Assembly (NCBI GenBank): GCA_029204225.1
Contig: CM055095.1
Coordinates: 13,856,049 to 13,920,048 of the forward strand
Source: Diphasiastrum complanatum
Taxonomy: Eukaryota; Streptophyta; Lycopodiopsida; Lycopodiales; Lycopodiaceae
Direction of reading: 5' to 3'
DNA length: 64,000 nt
The notes under the pieces were generated by a model. That model was not told where the DNA came from. It saw nothing but the letters and a program-made list of their open reading frames with translations, and ran no database searches. Of the stretch, positions 10,497 through 22,329 are shown one piece after another. Both the position numbers and the translations under genes were made by a program. Position 1 is the stretch's first letter, and each line of letters starts with the position of its first letter.

Positions 10497-11020
10497 GCAT
10501 AAATGAGCTAGAGTTGAATGGGTTCAAGAAAGGTTCTTGACATCTTCTTACTTGAGAGTTCGACAAACCAATTCTTATCACATTCTTTTGGCTGAAACTA
10601 AGCTTCTTTCTGTCGAAACCATGGTCACAATTAGGACCATGACATGCCTTGAAAAGGTAGGCTCTCAAAGGAGGCGATCTAGAATGTTTGAGTGGTGGAT
10701 GGTGGGTTGATATTGCGAAATGGTTCTCTTTTTGGAAAATTCAACAAAACAAATAGCCTTCAAACTCCACCAATTTGAAGTCCATTTTGCACAAACACTC
10801 ATCGACGTTATGTGGAAGGAAACTTTGAAGAGGAAAATGCAACACTATAAAGACTCATTCAAACCTAACATTGGAATGGCAATTTAAAAACAAACTATTG
10901 ACAAGTCCAAGGCTAGATTGGGAGACACAAACATGTATGAACTAAAAAAGGAATGCAATCAACTGTTGGTATGCGGCTGCCTGCAACCACCGCGAGATGA
11001 ATTCAAAAGACTCTTTAATG
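10497..11020 (+). pseudogene. LINE ORF2 fragment, 3' piece
   Basis: Continuation of the LINE cut by gypsy-1. With the repeated GCAT removed, the codons read on from EVCSS into MNELELNGFKKG. A following block, in another frame, contains RVRQTNSYHILLAETKLLS, which fits the conserved LINE C-terminal motif of type TPY.LLL.E....P+E. Further weakly LINE-like reading (KARLGDTNMYELKKECNQ) extends to about 11.02 kb. Frames shift repeatedly and stops are common. The 3' end of the LINE (poly-A or repeat tail) is not clear. Confidence 0.6.
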
Positions 11021-11485
11021 AGACATTACATTCCATTCATAGCTTATTTAGTCATGATAATCATATTATGCTTTTATTTTAAAAGGGTATATAAAATATA
11101 TGGCACATTGTAGATGTGAGCTGATATTAGCCTACTAGTTTGCAACATAAAATGATAAAGATTTTAAGCCTCTTGTAAAAAAGGATAATCATCTTTTGAA
11201 ACACTTTGAAGGAGTACATACAGAACATTTTGTTCCACATTTAGACTGTTGTGTCTAGACCCCATAGGATAGGACAAGGTTTCAAATAAAAATTGTCATT
11301 AATCTTAGAAAATATTAAAGTACCAAATATACTACTTGCACCAACTGTATGTCACGGATTTCCAAAATGGTAAACATAACTACTTTTATATTATGATGAG
11401 GTAAATATGGAGAGGGTATGTCATACATCAATACTCTATGTAGATCACTAAGGGGCCAAATTGGTCCAAGTTCCAAGTAAAATAC

Positions 11486-11605
11486 CTGTGATAGTTCAAG
11501 AAAGGATGAACCTTGATCAAGAAGGTGATTGATTCGCTCTCGTGGCAAAAATTTCTTCCTTGATTTGAGCATATTAACTGCTTTTGCACTTCCTCCTTTG
11601 CACAC
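11486..11605 (-). CDS. MCCB: 3-methylcrotonyl-CoA carboxylase beta subunit, exon 2
   Basis: A 120-nt exon encoding 40 residues, including CKGGSAKAVNMLKSRKKFLP, then RERINHLLDQGSSFLELSQ. This is the hallmark start of the acyl-CoA carboxyltransferase fold (family consensus SR.KLLPRERID.LLDPGS.FLELS). The acceptor is ..ATAG/GTG and the donor CAG/GTATTT; both borders are phase 0. The enzyme carboxylates 3-methylcrotonyl-CoA in mitochondrial leucine breakdown, together with the biotinylated alpha subunit. Two substitutions at normally conserved sites (D to N in RERI(D/N), P to Q in LLD(P/Q)GS) leave room for a decaying copy. Downstream exons would be left of the window. Confidence 0.85.
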
Positions 11606-12868
11606 CTATGATTTGATTACATGTATTATATAATATTTAAACCAAAATGGAATATGGTAAATGATCAATTTTCACATTTGATCATGATAAATACATCACA
11701 ACCACGTCCTAATGAATTCAGCTTTAATGTAACTCAAAAGTAGAAGCTATAATTTTGATGATGCATGATATAATGTCTTACATAATAGCTAGCAAGAAAA
11801 TATGGAACGAAGAATTGCAACACCAAAATCACCAACCACATAAAAGAATAAAGTTCGACTATCAAGTACTACTTATCCTCTCATGTATCCCAACATATGA
11901 TTGCTATTTGGGTTCGAAAGCTTACGATATGCATATATTGCCTACTATCTATCTTAAATTGAAAGTGTCTCTTAAGCTATCTCTTCACTTCCTACTTCAA
12001 ATCAAATATGAATACCATAGAAACTGATTTTTTGAGAGATTATGATAGACATGATGTCATCTTTGGTCGTAAATGTCAAATTATTGATACCTGGCAGAGA
12101 ATTGTTGGTAGTGAACGTTGCTATCATGAAAAACATTTCCAAGTTCATCCGTTTTTTGCCCATTGCACAAAACTCCCGTATACTAAAAGTACAATTGTTC
12201 ACTTAATGCCTTATTTGCAAAATGCATTTATCAACTTAGGTGCTTATCATTTACCTTTGCGTAAAAGCAGATTGTGTATCTACATTTTCCATACTCATGT
12301 GCGGTTTAGGGTGTCTGGTTACATCATACTAGAGGTGCAAACCTGAATTTACCATCAGCATTGTTCGTTGAACAGAAAAGATAGCTTCATGTGAAATAAA
12401 TATTTGTTGGCATTGAGTTCAAATGTTAACTCAACACATAGATCCACCTGGCATTTGATATTTCAGTAGCCATAATTTGAAAGACACTCAACCGAACAAC
12501 AAAAGTAGGTTGATAAATAAGGATATTTTGATCTACATCCAAAAAAAGTGACTTGCGTTCACTCGGAATTTCGAGCCAGTTCACGTACAATGCAAAAAAT
12601 GCGACAAACTCCGGATTCACACAGGATTTCATGTACAACCTGTCTACGTCTTCACGCTTCATCAATAACCGGTCTATTAATCAACTAAAAAGTTGTTAAT
12701 GATCTTGTGATTGTAAAATTAGAATAACACAAGATCATCCAACAGCTATATAAGGAACTGAGCGATTAGAGACAAGCAATGATGTGAGATACAGATCGAA
12801 ATCAATCATCCATACACAGACAGAGATCTAATGACCAAAACTGGTCTTCATTGTATCTGACTCCTCAT
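11606..12868. other. Unassigned intron sequence
   Basis: About 1.26 kb between MCCB exon 2 and gypsy-2. Small open frames at 12008-12346 (plus) and 12426-12665 (minus) show no family I recognise. The last roughly 70 bp could be the tail of the hAT gene displaced by gypsy-2 (minus-strand GVRYN resembles the hAT end V.YN.R), but this is weak. Confidence 0.4.
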
Positions 12869-13053
12869 AGTTAGAGATCATGCTGACAGGGTCCCTAGGC
12901 TGTGTTAGGCCCGCCATGGCTATGGACCGTGCCGGGGCACACTACTCACACTGTCTTGCCTTGTTGGACGTGTACGCTGCTGGACACGCCCCTGACTGTG
13001 GTATCTGACCTCCTGTGTTTTCTAGGGTTCGGCACGGTTACGTGCTCCTAACA
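12869..13053 (-). repeat. Gypsy-2 3' LTR, internally deleted
   Basis: Matches the start (TTAGAGATC) and the last roughly 170 bp (CTGACAGGGTCC to GTGCTCCTAACA) of the 22997-23341 LTR, but lacks the roughly 160 bp between. The first base pair of the terminal TG is mutated (AG). The polypurine tract abuts its right edge. Confidence 0.8.
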
Positions 13054-13147
13054 CTCCCTCCCCCTTAAGAACTATCTTGGTCCTCTAAGACAAAGTCTTA
13101 CTAGCTGGTATATCTAAGGGCTGTAACAACCCTCCTGCCTTTAAACG

Positions 13148-15307
13148 CTATGCTTTATTTACCTGACAATTCTGGCAACTGGTTACATATTGCTGGACGT
13201 CTTTTTTCATAATGGGCCAGAAAAATTGCCTATGAAGAAGCTCATAGGTCTTTTGAATGCCTGGGTGCCCCACACTAGGACTGTCATGACACTCATATAG
13301 GACCTGCTGCCTATAATCCTCTGAATTGGGGACACATACTCTATCTCTATAGAGCAAATACTCATCCTGAATGGAATATTGTTTCCATTTGAATCCTTGA
13401 GTCAACTGACCCTCAACCACTGGGGTTTGCTTGGGTAATACAGGCTCAGAATCCTCAACGTCATCTGACGTATACTCAGACTCATCATCCTCAACGGAAG
13501 TTGCCGTATTCTTGGATGAACTGGCACCAGCCCCAGGAACTGGTTCTGGAGTCTGTAACTGTCTGCTCTGGACTGAGTTCCAAATAATAGAGAAGAATGC
13601 ATCATGTTGGCACTTCCCTCTCAAGGACTCGAGTAACTCACTACAAATCTGAGTAAAACTCAGCTCGTTTATCATAGGCATTCTACTAAGTGCATCTGCT
13701 ACTGTATTGCATTTCCCCGGTCTATATCTGATAGACATATCAAACTCTTGCATTAAGTCAGCCCAACGAGCTTTCCGACCTCTGAGCTCAAGCTGATTAC
13801 AAAGGTATCTAAGACTTTCATGGTCTGTCAGGACCTCAAAGTTGGCACCAGACAAATAATGCCTCCAAGTCTTAAGGGCATGAACTATGGAGAAGAGTTC
13901 CTTTTCATAGGCATTGTACCTTGTCTGTGTTGGCTCGAGTATTTTACTCTCGAACACAACTGGTCGTCCACTGTGAGTTAGTACAGCACCAACTGCAAAG
14001 TCGCTAGCATCTGTTTCGACCACAAATGGCTGATTGGAGTCGACGACCTTTAAAACTGGTGCTATAGCTAAGGCTGTTTTGAGAGCATCAAAGCTCTCCT
14101 GCTGTGCGGACTCCCAAATGAACTCCTTTCCCGTCCCCTTAAGAAGATTTGTCATGGGAACTACTATCTGAGCATATTCGTTGACAAATCGTCTGTAATA
14201 TCCCGCCAAACCTAGAAAGATCTGAAGCTCTAAAATATTCTGAGGTCTCAGCCAACTGAGTATGGCTTTGACCTTATTAGGGTCCATCTTAATCTCATCT
14301 GCCGAGTTAATGTGACCCAAATAAGCTACTTCTTCCACGAAGAATTCACACTTAGGTTTTTTAGCATAAAGCTTATGCTTTCTGAGCAGTCGAAACACCT
14401 TTCTGAGGTGTTTAAGATGCTCCTTCCTCGTCTTACTGTACACAAGGATGTCATCTAAAAATACGACTACAAACTTACCCAAGTATGGTCTAAGGACATT
14501 GTTCATCAAGGTCATAAAGGTAGCTGGAGCATTTGTGAGCCCAAAAGGCATCACCTTAAATTCATAATGACCATGACGAGTCCTAAAAGTTGTTTTCGAG
14601 ACATCTTCCGATTTTATACGGACTTGATGATATCCCGATCTAAGGTCAACTTTACTGAAAAATTTAGCCCCGTCGAGTTGATCAAACAACTCGTCTGCCC
14701 GAGGCATTGGGTATTTATTCTTAATTGTGACTTTATTGAGGGCTCTGTAATTTACGCAAAGACGCATAGACCCCTCTTTCTTTTTCACCAAAAGGACTGG
14801 TGAGGCCCATGGTGAACTACTGGTCTGAATTTGGCCTTTCCCAAAATAATCTGTTAACTGCCTAGTTATTTCTTCATCCTCTGTTCGGCTGACCCGATAT
14901 GGAGGTTTAGAAACAGGTGCTATACCTGGTACTAGGTTTATTACATGATCTACTTCTCTGCTAGGTGGTAAACCATGTGGTAAATCTTCAGGAAAAACAT
15001 CTTTAAATTTAGACAGTAAAGTTTCTAATTTATTGATTTTCTGCTGTAAAGAACTAGAAATAGAAACTTCTGGAATAAACAAAAAGTCACATAAGAATAC
15101 CTGATGATCGTCGTCTCCGATTAGCTGACAGAGTTTTGAACTGCAGACCATAGGGTTGTTGGGGACATCATGCTCCCCATGCAACTGGATCTCTCGGCCT
15201 TTATGCTGAAAGCTGAGGGTGTTCTCCTGATAATTTCTGTGGAGGGAAGGTCCTAAACTGTAGAGCCAATCTCTCCCGAGAACAATGTTCGTGCGATCCA
15301 AGTGCAT
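13148..15307 (-). pseudogene. Gypsy-2 Pol (protease end, RT, RNase H, integrase zinc region)
   Basis: A 719-codon open frame, still uninterrupted. In order: [79 protein letters not shown], the RT catalytic FLDD within [25 protein letters not shown], RNase [32 protein letters not shown] and ADALSRMP, then an integrase HHCC region ([16 protein letters not shown] to [10 protein letters not shown]) where a stop occurs. After it only RLKAGGLLQPLDIP can be read before sequence jumps to the polypurine tract. The frame is open but the element cannot encode an integrase core. Confidence 0.9.
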
Positions 15308-15969
15308 TATCTGAAAGTTTATTTCATCTTGATACCCCTGAATACCAAGTTACTTACCATAGTTTCCCAAATTTTCTTGTCTTCACCCTTAGCTAATGAA
15401 ACTATGTACCTATGCTGACTAGGTATTTCTGGAAGTCTAAGTTTTTTAACTAGGGTGTAGTTGATGAAATTATGGGTTGCCCCATCATCAACCATGACTC
15501 TGATTGACTGGTTGCCAACCATAAATAGAAAGTCACATAAGAATACCTGATGGTCGTCGTCTTCGATTAGCTAACAGAGTTTTGAACTGCAGACCATAGG
15601 GTTGTTGGGGACATCATGCTCCCCATGCAACTGGATCTCTCGGCCTTTATGTTGAAAGATGAGGGTGTTCTCCTGATAATTTCTGTGGAGGGAAGGTCCT
15701 AAACTGTAGAGCCAATCTCTCCAGAGAACAATGTCCGTGCGATCCAGGTGCATTATCTGAAAGTTTATTTCATCTTGATACCCCTGAATACCAAGATTTA
15801 AATAACTTACTATAGTTTCCCAAATTTTCTTGTCTTCACCCTTAGCTAATGAAACTATGTACCTATGCTGACTAGGTATTTCTGGAAGTCTGAGTTTTTT
15901 AACTTGGGTGTAGTTGATGAGATTATGGGTTGCCCCATCATCAACCATGACTCTGACTGACAGGTTGCC
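15078..15969 (-). repeat. Tandem duplication (2 x about 446 bp) of the gypsy-2 protease region
   Basis: 15078-15523 and 15524-15969 are adjacent direct copies; for example GTCACATAAGAATACC recurs at 15086 and 15532. Each carries the protease signature VRVMVDDGATHN(F/L)INYT on the minus strand and the following [17 protein letters not shown] block. They differ by scattered substitutions and a 6-bp indel near 15340/15797. The outer copy keeps an open frame (15571-16074). Confidence 0.9.
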
Positions 15970-16139
15970 AACTTTCCCATGCATACGTACTAGGTCATGC
16001 GGCCCAAAGCTGAAGGGACTCGCTAGCATTGCAGAGGTTAGCTGGCAACAGTGTTCATGGTCTTCATGAAACACTTTGATCTCGGAAGCTGCCGAGTCAC
16101 TTGGGAAACTTACTGTCTGAACAAGATGAACTTGTTTTT

Positions 16140-17111
16140 TGTCTTTCTTATCTTTTTAAGTGAAAGGCCCCTTGGGACACTGTCTGACTGTGTGTCCCTT
16201 GCCCATGCACACAAAGCACAAACGTTCTTGTTTGGCGTTCTCAAAATCTTCTAGTTTTAAGGGCTGTATGAGCGATGGGCGTTTCTGAGGAGATTCACTC
16301 TTAATTTTATCTTCTTTCTTTCTCTTTAAAAATTTCTTTTTAAATTGAAAGTCTTTCTGAGTAGGATGTCAGAAAGAGGTTGTTGTCTCGCCTTCTTCCT
16401 ACCCACTCAATCATCATAGATTTGAGCATATCTGAGAGCTTGCTCTAGGGTAGTAGGCGAGTTTCTCTGGACCTCTACTTTATAATCATCTTTAAGGCCA
16501 CGAACAAATCCTTTTACTTTTTGATAGTCATCCATATTTTTTATCATTAAAATTGCTTCTCGATACTGCGAGATATATTGGATTAAAGATTTGTCTATTA
16601 CTGTTTTTTCCCAGGCTTCCCAAGCTCTATCAAGTTCATTCTCTGGTAGAAACTCTCTTAGGAAGGCTTCTTCAAAAGCTTTCCATGACCGAGGAGTCTG
16701 CCCAGTCTCCTGGAGGTTTAACCACCACTTATAGGCCATGGGCCCTAGGGAAAGACTGGCCTCAATAGCTTGCAAATGGTCAGGGGTCTGTTTAAGAGCA
16801 TGTATGTTCTTCCATTTGTTGAGGAAAGTGTGTAGAATATCTGCGTTTCTATCCTTCTCTTCCCCAATAAAAGTAGGAGGCTTTAAGTCTTTAAAGACAC
16901 TGGGATGAGTCCGGATAGGCTCACCCGAAACTGATGGGAGTGGAGAAGGGGACGACTGAGAAGTGGATGGGAGGCTTCCTTTCGCGGGGTTCAAAATTAA
17001 ACTTTTGAGCTCGGCGAACGAGTCGTCCACACTGGACTTGAAATTGGCTAAAGCCAGTTTCAGTTCATCCACTTCTGTTACCAAGTGGAGATACTGTTCC
17101 TTGGTAACCAA
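16140..17111 (-). pseudogene. Gypsy-2 gag and zinc knuckle
   Basis: Minus-strand frame 17111-16407 (234 codons) is a retrotrans_gag protein: acidic coiled N-terminus, then PPTFIGEEKDRNADILHTFL, SLGPMAYKWWLNLQETG, WKAFEEAFLREFLPE, QYISQYREAILMI, VKGFVRGLKDDYKVEVQRN. A stop follows YAQIYDD. Downstream in another frame, about 16178-16222, is the knuckle CFVCMGKGHTVRQC with KGPF. Gag and protease are thus separated by stop(s). Confidence 0.85.
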
Positions 17112-18003
17112 TTCGTCGAGTTCTATTGCTCTCGTTCTTCCACTTCCATGGGTTCTTTCCCCTTACTGAACCTCAGAGATTCTGTTTCTAATTCGTCAAT
17201 GCCTCTTGTCATGGGGGCTCAGGTCCTAGAGAAGTGGTCATTTTCAGAGATAGAAAAGGAGTGCCTGACATTTCTTCTTAAAAAAAAAGTCGAAAAGACT
17301 AATTAGAACTGTACAAAGGAGGGCAAAGAAAGTTAGCTGTTTCTGAAAACTGTACTTCCAAAGAAAATATCAAGAAAAACCCTCTCAGCTCTTCTGTGGC
17401 TATGTACAGACCTGCTGTCCGGAAAAATCAGCAACCAGGGTGCCAAGATGCAAGCAAGTTTCTGATTTCTTGTGCTCCTTACCCCTGCTGTCAAAGATAC
17501 TGAGCTGTCTGGGAAATCAGGATGGAAAGCTAGAAAGAATGCAAGCAAACTTTGGAATTTCTTGCTCTCTCCCCTCGCTATCTGAGCAGCGGCTCAGTAG
17601 GTCCAAAAAATGAGATTTGAAGCCAAAAAAGCCAATCCAAACTTCCGGATTTTCAAAGGCCCCCTGCTCGCTGGTCAGTTCTCTATCTTTGACACAAAAC
17701 CCTGAAAAATACAGACAAATAGCTGCAAAAACGCACGCTAGACCTGCATCACAAAAGTGCTGGTCTACCAGGTCCCTGCTGTCCTAAATCTGGTCTAATT
17801 TCCAGAGATTTCTCACAAAAATCAGGCTTGAACCCTGATTTTGCAGCAATGGACCTATACTATACTTCCACTTCAAAATCCGCTCAAATAGCAGTATTTT
17901 ACTCCTGGAAATCGGAAATAAATGACTAAATTTGCAGCGATGGATCTATGCTACAAAACTGGTCTGATTTCCACTCAGATGGCCCGAAATTGCACTGGGA
18001 TTT
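17112..18003 (-). other. Gypsy-2 5' leader, proximal part
   Basis: About 890 bp of non-coding element leader between gag and the gypsy-3 insertion; it resumes at 22861-22984 after gypsy-3. No coding similarity seen. Confidence 0.6.
17999..18003. other. Gypsy-3 target-site duplication, left
   Basis: GATTT directly before the TG of the 5' LTR; the same five bases follow the 3' LTR at 22856-22860. This marks an intact insertion into the gypsy-2 leader. Confidence 0.9.
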
Positions 18004-18529
18004 TGTTACGTACCCATAAGGGTACGCAACAGGAAACTTGAGGTGACGGTCTCAGTTATGGGACGGAACGTTGATCCGGAGCTATAGGTCTTTTGGGTGC
18101 CACGTGTCAATGTCTCATTGGCACGCGGTGACTCGTTGTTATGGACCCGCGTCAGTGTGCACAACTGTCGCGTGTCGTTAGTCATGCGTGACTCCTATGG
18201 AGGGAGATGACCCACCCGGACTATGTATATAGAGGTGGATCTCCATGAGCTGGGTATTCATTCTCTCTTGGAGAATGAAGAGCTCTTCCACTGGTGGTCA
18301 GGTCAGGACGAGTATCTAGGCCTCAGGATGTAGGTAGGTGAGGGTCGAGGGTAAGCTATGGTGGTATGGGACACCATGGCTTACTTGAGACCCGAGCTTG
18401 CCTGATGGTGGTCTGTAGCTCCAGTGCACGGGGGTGAGGTGGCAGTACCTCTATGGTTGGGTGGTAATGTAGCGTTCGTCACTTGTTTGTACTTTAGCAA
18501 TGACCGGCATGACGATGGGGATTCTAGCA
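18004..18529 (+). repeat. Gypsy-3 5' LTR
   Basis: TGTTACGTACCC to GGGGATTCTAGCA, 526 bp, followed after one base by the PBS. A candidate TATA box (CTATGTATATAGAGG) lies near 18220. Confidence 0.92.
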
Positions 18530-19236
18530 GTTGGTATCAGAGCCACCGATCAATGTGAATAAGGTGCAATCGTTCTAACTTATGTTATTGGTTGGTTTGA
18601 GCTTTTAGCTGATGTTTATAAAGGCTTAGTTGATTTCGTTGAATCGATCTGAACAACTTTGCTTTTTGGTTCGTCTCAATCTGAGGTCGTTTTGATTGAA
18701 AGCTACGGTGGTAGTAGTCGGTTTCTTTTGAATGTTTTACAGTTTTTAAAACTTCAAAAACCGATTTCGTTTTTTGCCTTATTTTGAGCTTTGGAAGTCG
18801 AAATTTTTTTTTGCTTACAAAGTTTTTCTTTGTTACAAAAAAATTTGCCAAAAAACAAAATAAAAAAAAAAATTCCTCGGGCACCCGCGCGTCCGCACGG
18901 ATCTGCACGCCTGCCTGCTGGTTCCATACCGTACACTATCAGAATTTTCTGTGCCTTTTTTTTTTAGGCAGCCGCTATAGTTTGCGGGACTTTCACACAT
19001 CTGCATATTGGAGGAGCTTTCCTTATGTATAATAATTACTCTTCACACATTCCTTAACTCTTGGTTGTAAAGGATTTTGTGTACCTTAAAAGTACAATAC
19101 ACCTGGATATGTTGAGGAAGTTTGCAAAGGCTAAAAAAGCTTTGCTTTTCTCAACGTAGGTTGCAAAGCCTTGTTTAGTCAACGTAAACTTTGAACTTCC
19201 TTGCAGTTTTTTCTTTGCCCTCTTCCTTAGTGCGCC
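18530..19236 (+). other. Gypsy-3 5' leader
   Basis: Begins with the PBS (18532-18544), followed by about 690 bp without coding similarity, including T-rich and A-rich runs around 18800-18870. Confidence 0.7.
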
Positions 19237-20150
19237 ATGGACCCTGTTATGCCCTCTGGTGAAGGACCATCTTCACCACCTCCTCCTCCTGATGTAGACA
19301 CTAACCAGCTTGTTCAGGCCCTAAATATGCTGCAAAATCAAATTTTAGAAATGCAGGCCAAGCATGCCGCGGCCGAGCAAGAGTGGCGCTCTTCAACGCA
19401 CTCGCGGTCCGTTGGCGCTTATCCAATGTTTAATCCAGAATTCTTTTCGGGTGAAAAGAAAGACCGGCTTCCCGATGTGGTATTGTCGTGGCTAGATTGA
19501 TGGAATAGTCATTTTTCCATGCACGATGCGCCTGATAGTACGAAGATCGCTTCTGCTCTCATGTTTTTACGCGGAAAGGCGTTTACATGGTGGCAGGATC
19601 TAAAGGAGAGGGCTACTGCCCCTTCTACATGGGACGTTTCAAGAAGCCTTTAAAACGGCTTTTCTTCCGGTGTTGGATGATTTTGAGCATTGGCGGCGTT
19701 TTGCCACCGTGCAGATGGGTACTAGGCCGTTAGATGCCTATATCCAGGAATTCCAAGAAAATTTGCCTCGCGAATCGATTCTATCTTGTTAAAGTTACAT
19801 TTTATCTTGGGGCTTCCAAAGGAATTTCAGCTAGAAGTGCGGCGTAACCAACCACAGACAATCGAAGGTGCGGTTCGCTTTGCGAAAATCTTCGACGATG
19901 CCCATTTTGCCTCTTGTAAGGAGCAGGCTTTGCCCAAGGCTGAACAGAAAGAAAAGAATTTTTTCAAGAAGCGGGGCAGAGACAAGATGGCGGACACCGG
20001 TTCCCAAGGCGGGAAAAAGCGCATCAAATTGGAGCGCGCCGACTACGACAAGGCGAGAACCGGCGGGTTGTGCTTCTCCTGCATGGAGAAGGGGCATCTT
20101 TCAAAAGATTACCCAAAGAAAAAGCAAAAGAATCTGGCGGGCAACCTAAA
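19237..20150 (+). pseudogene. Gypsy-3 gag with altered zinc knuckle
   Basis: The ATG at 19237 opens gag (MDPVMPSGEGPSS, coiled NQLVQALNMLQNQILEMQAK, FNPEFFSGEKKDRLPDVVLS). A TGA at 19498 and frame changes interrupt it. Recognisable gag resumes (FLRGKAFTWWQDLKERA), then LPKEFQLEVRRNQPQTIEGA and a basic tail. The knuckle reads [14 protein letters not shown]: the fourth zinc ligand, normally Cys, is Tyr. Confidence 0.8.
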
Positions 20151-20189
20151 TCTTTTAAAGCGCCAAGTAAATCTAGTATTTCTTTTGTT

Positions 20190-22200
20190 GATTTATCCTT
20201 TAAGGATGGCACTAGTTGCAAGAATTGTTGTTTTAATACAGTTGTTTTTGGCCCCCATGATCTCATTCGTATGAATGGAATTGTAGGACGCCAAGCTGTG
20301 ACTGTTCTGTTTGATGATGGTTCCACACATAGCTTCATAAATGCTAAACTGGTGCAGAAGCTCAGGGCGGCTACCGCGCCAAGAAATCACTTGTATGTGG
20401 TGAAAATGGCGTCGAGGGAAGATCGACAAGCTTGGGATCAGCTTGTTCCTCAGTTGCCGCTTCAAATTCAGGATTATGTTGAACCGCTAGATTTTCATAT
20501 TATGAACTTGGATAGCGTAGACATAATCTTAGGAAAAAGATGGTTTTATTCCAAAAACGAGTCTTTAAGAAAAGATTATGTTACTCATAGTATTTCTTTT
20601 TTGCATAAAGGCTCGTTGGTTGAGCTAAAAGGCGATGTAAATAGGCCTTTTGATCCTTTGGTATCTGCTTTAGAAGTTGTAGAATATTTGAAAGATTCTG
20701 GTAAAAAAGTTTATCTTTGTTTTTTTAAAGATGAAATTTATGTGGATGACCATGCAGTCCAGAGTCTAAATATTGATTTATCGCATTTGCCTTTAAATGT
20801 GCCTGTAAATAATCCCTTAAGTGTTAACTCACCTGAAGGAATAATATTTAACAAACTTAGGCAAGAATATATTTTTCCTGATAAACTCCCTGATGGCCTA
20901 CCTCCCCAAAGGAGTGTTGACCATCAGATAGAGTTGCTTCCTGGAAGCCAACCTGTATCTCTTTTTCCATACAGGGTTAGCATCAAGGAAGAGGATGAAA
21001 TTTCTAAGCAGTTACAAGAACTCCTTAGGATGGGCCACATACGGCCTAGTAAGTTCCCTTGGGGAGCACCAATCCTTTTAGTTAGTAAAAAGGATGGCGG
21101 CACACGTTGGTGTGGTGACTTTAAAAAGTTAAATGATTTAACCATCAAAAACAGATATCCCTTACCTAGGATGGATGATCTTATGGATCGTCTGAATGGA
21201 GCTAAGTATTTCTCCAAGATTGATCTTAGATCAGGATACCATCAGATAAGGATTAGGAACGAAGATGTTCCTAAGACTGGATTTCGATCCAGATATGGCC
21301 ATTATGAGTTTTTAGTGTTACCCTTTGGACTCACGAATGCGCCTGCCACTTCCAACAAATGATGAACGATATTCTTCGTCCATATCTAGGAAAGTTTGTG
21401 GTGGTGTATTTGGACGACATATTAATTTATAGTCGGATCCTTGAGGAGCATGAAGAGCATCTTCGTATTGTCTTAGATCTTCTAAGGCAAGAAAAGCTCT
21501 ATGCTAAGGAGTCAAAGTGTGAGTTCTTTCAAACTAAACTCAAATACCTGGGCCATGTCATATCGGATAAAGGTCTTGAAATCGATTATGACATAGTCCG
21601 CAAGGTGCGAGAATGGCCGAGACCTTTGACAATTCGTGATGTGAAATCCTTTTTGGGCTTCACAGGATTCTTTCACAGGTTCATTTTGGACTATGCCTTA
21701 ATAGCATTGCCCTTGACAAACGTTCTTAAGGGGGTGAAGAGAAAATTTAGCCGCAGAAAAAGTCCATTGATAACGTGGACGGATGAAATGAATGAGAGTT
21801 TTGAGACTCTCAAGCACTGTGTTTCTACGGCTCCAATTTTGCATATTGTCGATCCTAACCGGCCCTTTGTGGTTGATACGGATGCTAGCGACTTTGCTGT
21901 TGGAGCGGTCCTTTATCAAGACGGTAGACCAGTTGCTTTTGAATGCAAGAAGCTGGATCCTGCTCAGACTAGGTATTCTACTTATGAGAAGGAGCTTTTT
22001 GCAGTCATTCACGCGTTAAAAATCTGGAGGCATTATCTTTATGGTGCCAGATTTACGGTAATGACTAATCACCAATCCCTCAAGTATATTTGTGATGCTA
22101 AGGACCTTCGTGGCCGTAAGGCTAGATGGTCGGAACTCATTCAGGAGTTTGTCTTCGACATTAAGTATCGTAAAGGTACGTCGAATTGTGTTGCCGTTTG
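20190..22200 (+). pseudogene. Gypsy-3 protease, RT and RNase H
   Basis: Protease: [19 protein letters not shown] near 20300, with the catalytic [71 protein letters not shown], then a short deletion and stop at 21360, resuming [15 protein letters not shown] with YLDD at 21407-21418. RNase [40 protein letters not shown], then RKARWSELIQEF and KYRKGTSNCVA. The first part shares its frame start with the gag tail. Only the RT break and missing integrase seriously disable it. Confidence 0.88.
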
Positions 22201-22310
22201 GTTTTTGAATTTCTCGTACGTTGGAAAGGTAAGACAGATGACGAGGACACCTGGGAGAGAGAGGACTATTTAAGACTGAACTTCCCTGGCTTGCTCCCAT
22301 TAGGCGGAGA
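22195..22310 (+). pseudogene. Gypsy-3 chromodomain end fused to RNase H
   Basis: In the frame next to the RNase H frame this reads FEFLVRWKGKTDDEDTWERE, followed by DYLRLNFPGLLPLGGDS and a stop. This is a clear chromodomain C-terminal half. It starts within a few codons of the RNase H end, so the integrase was removed by one deletion of roughly 1.3-1.5 kb (size inferred from relatives). Confidence 0.85.
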
Positions 22311-22329
22311 CTCTTAAAGGGGGAGGGAA

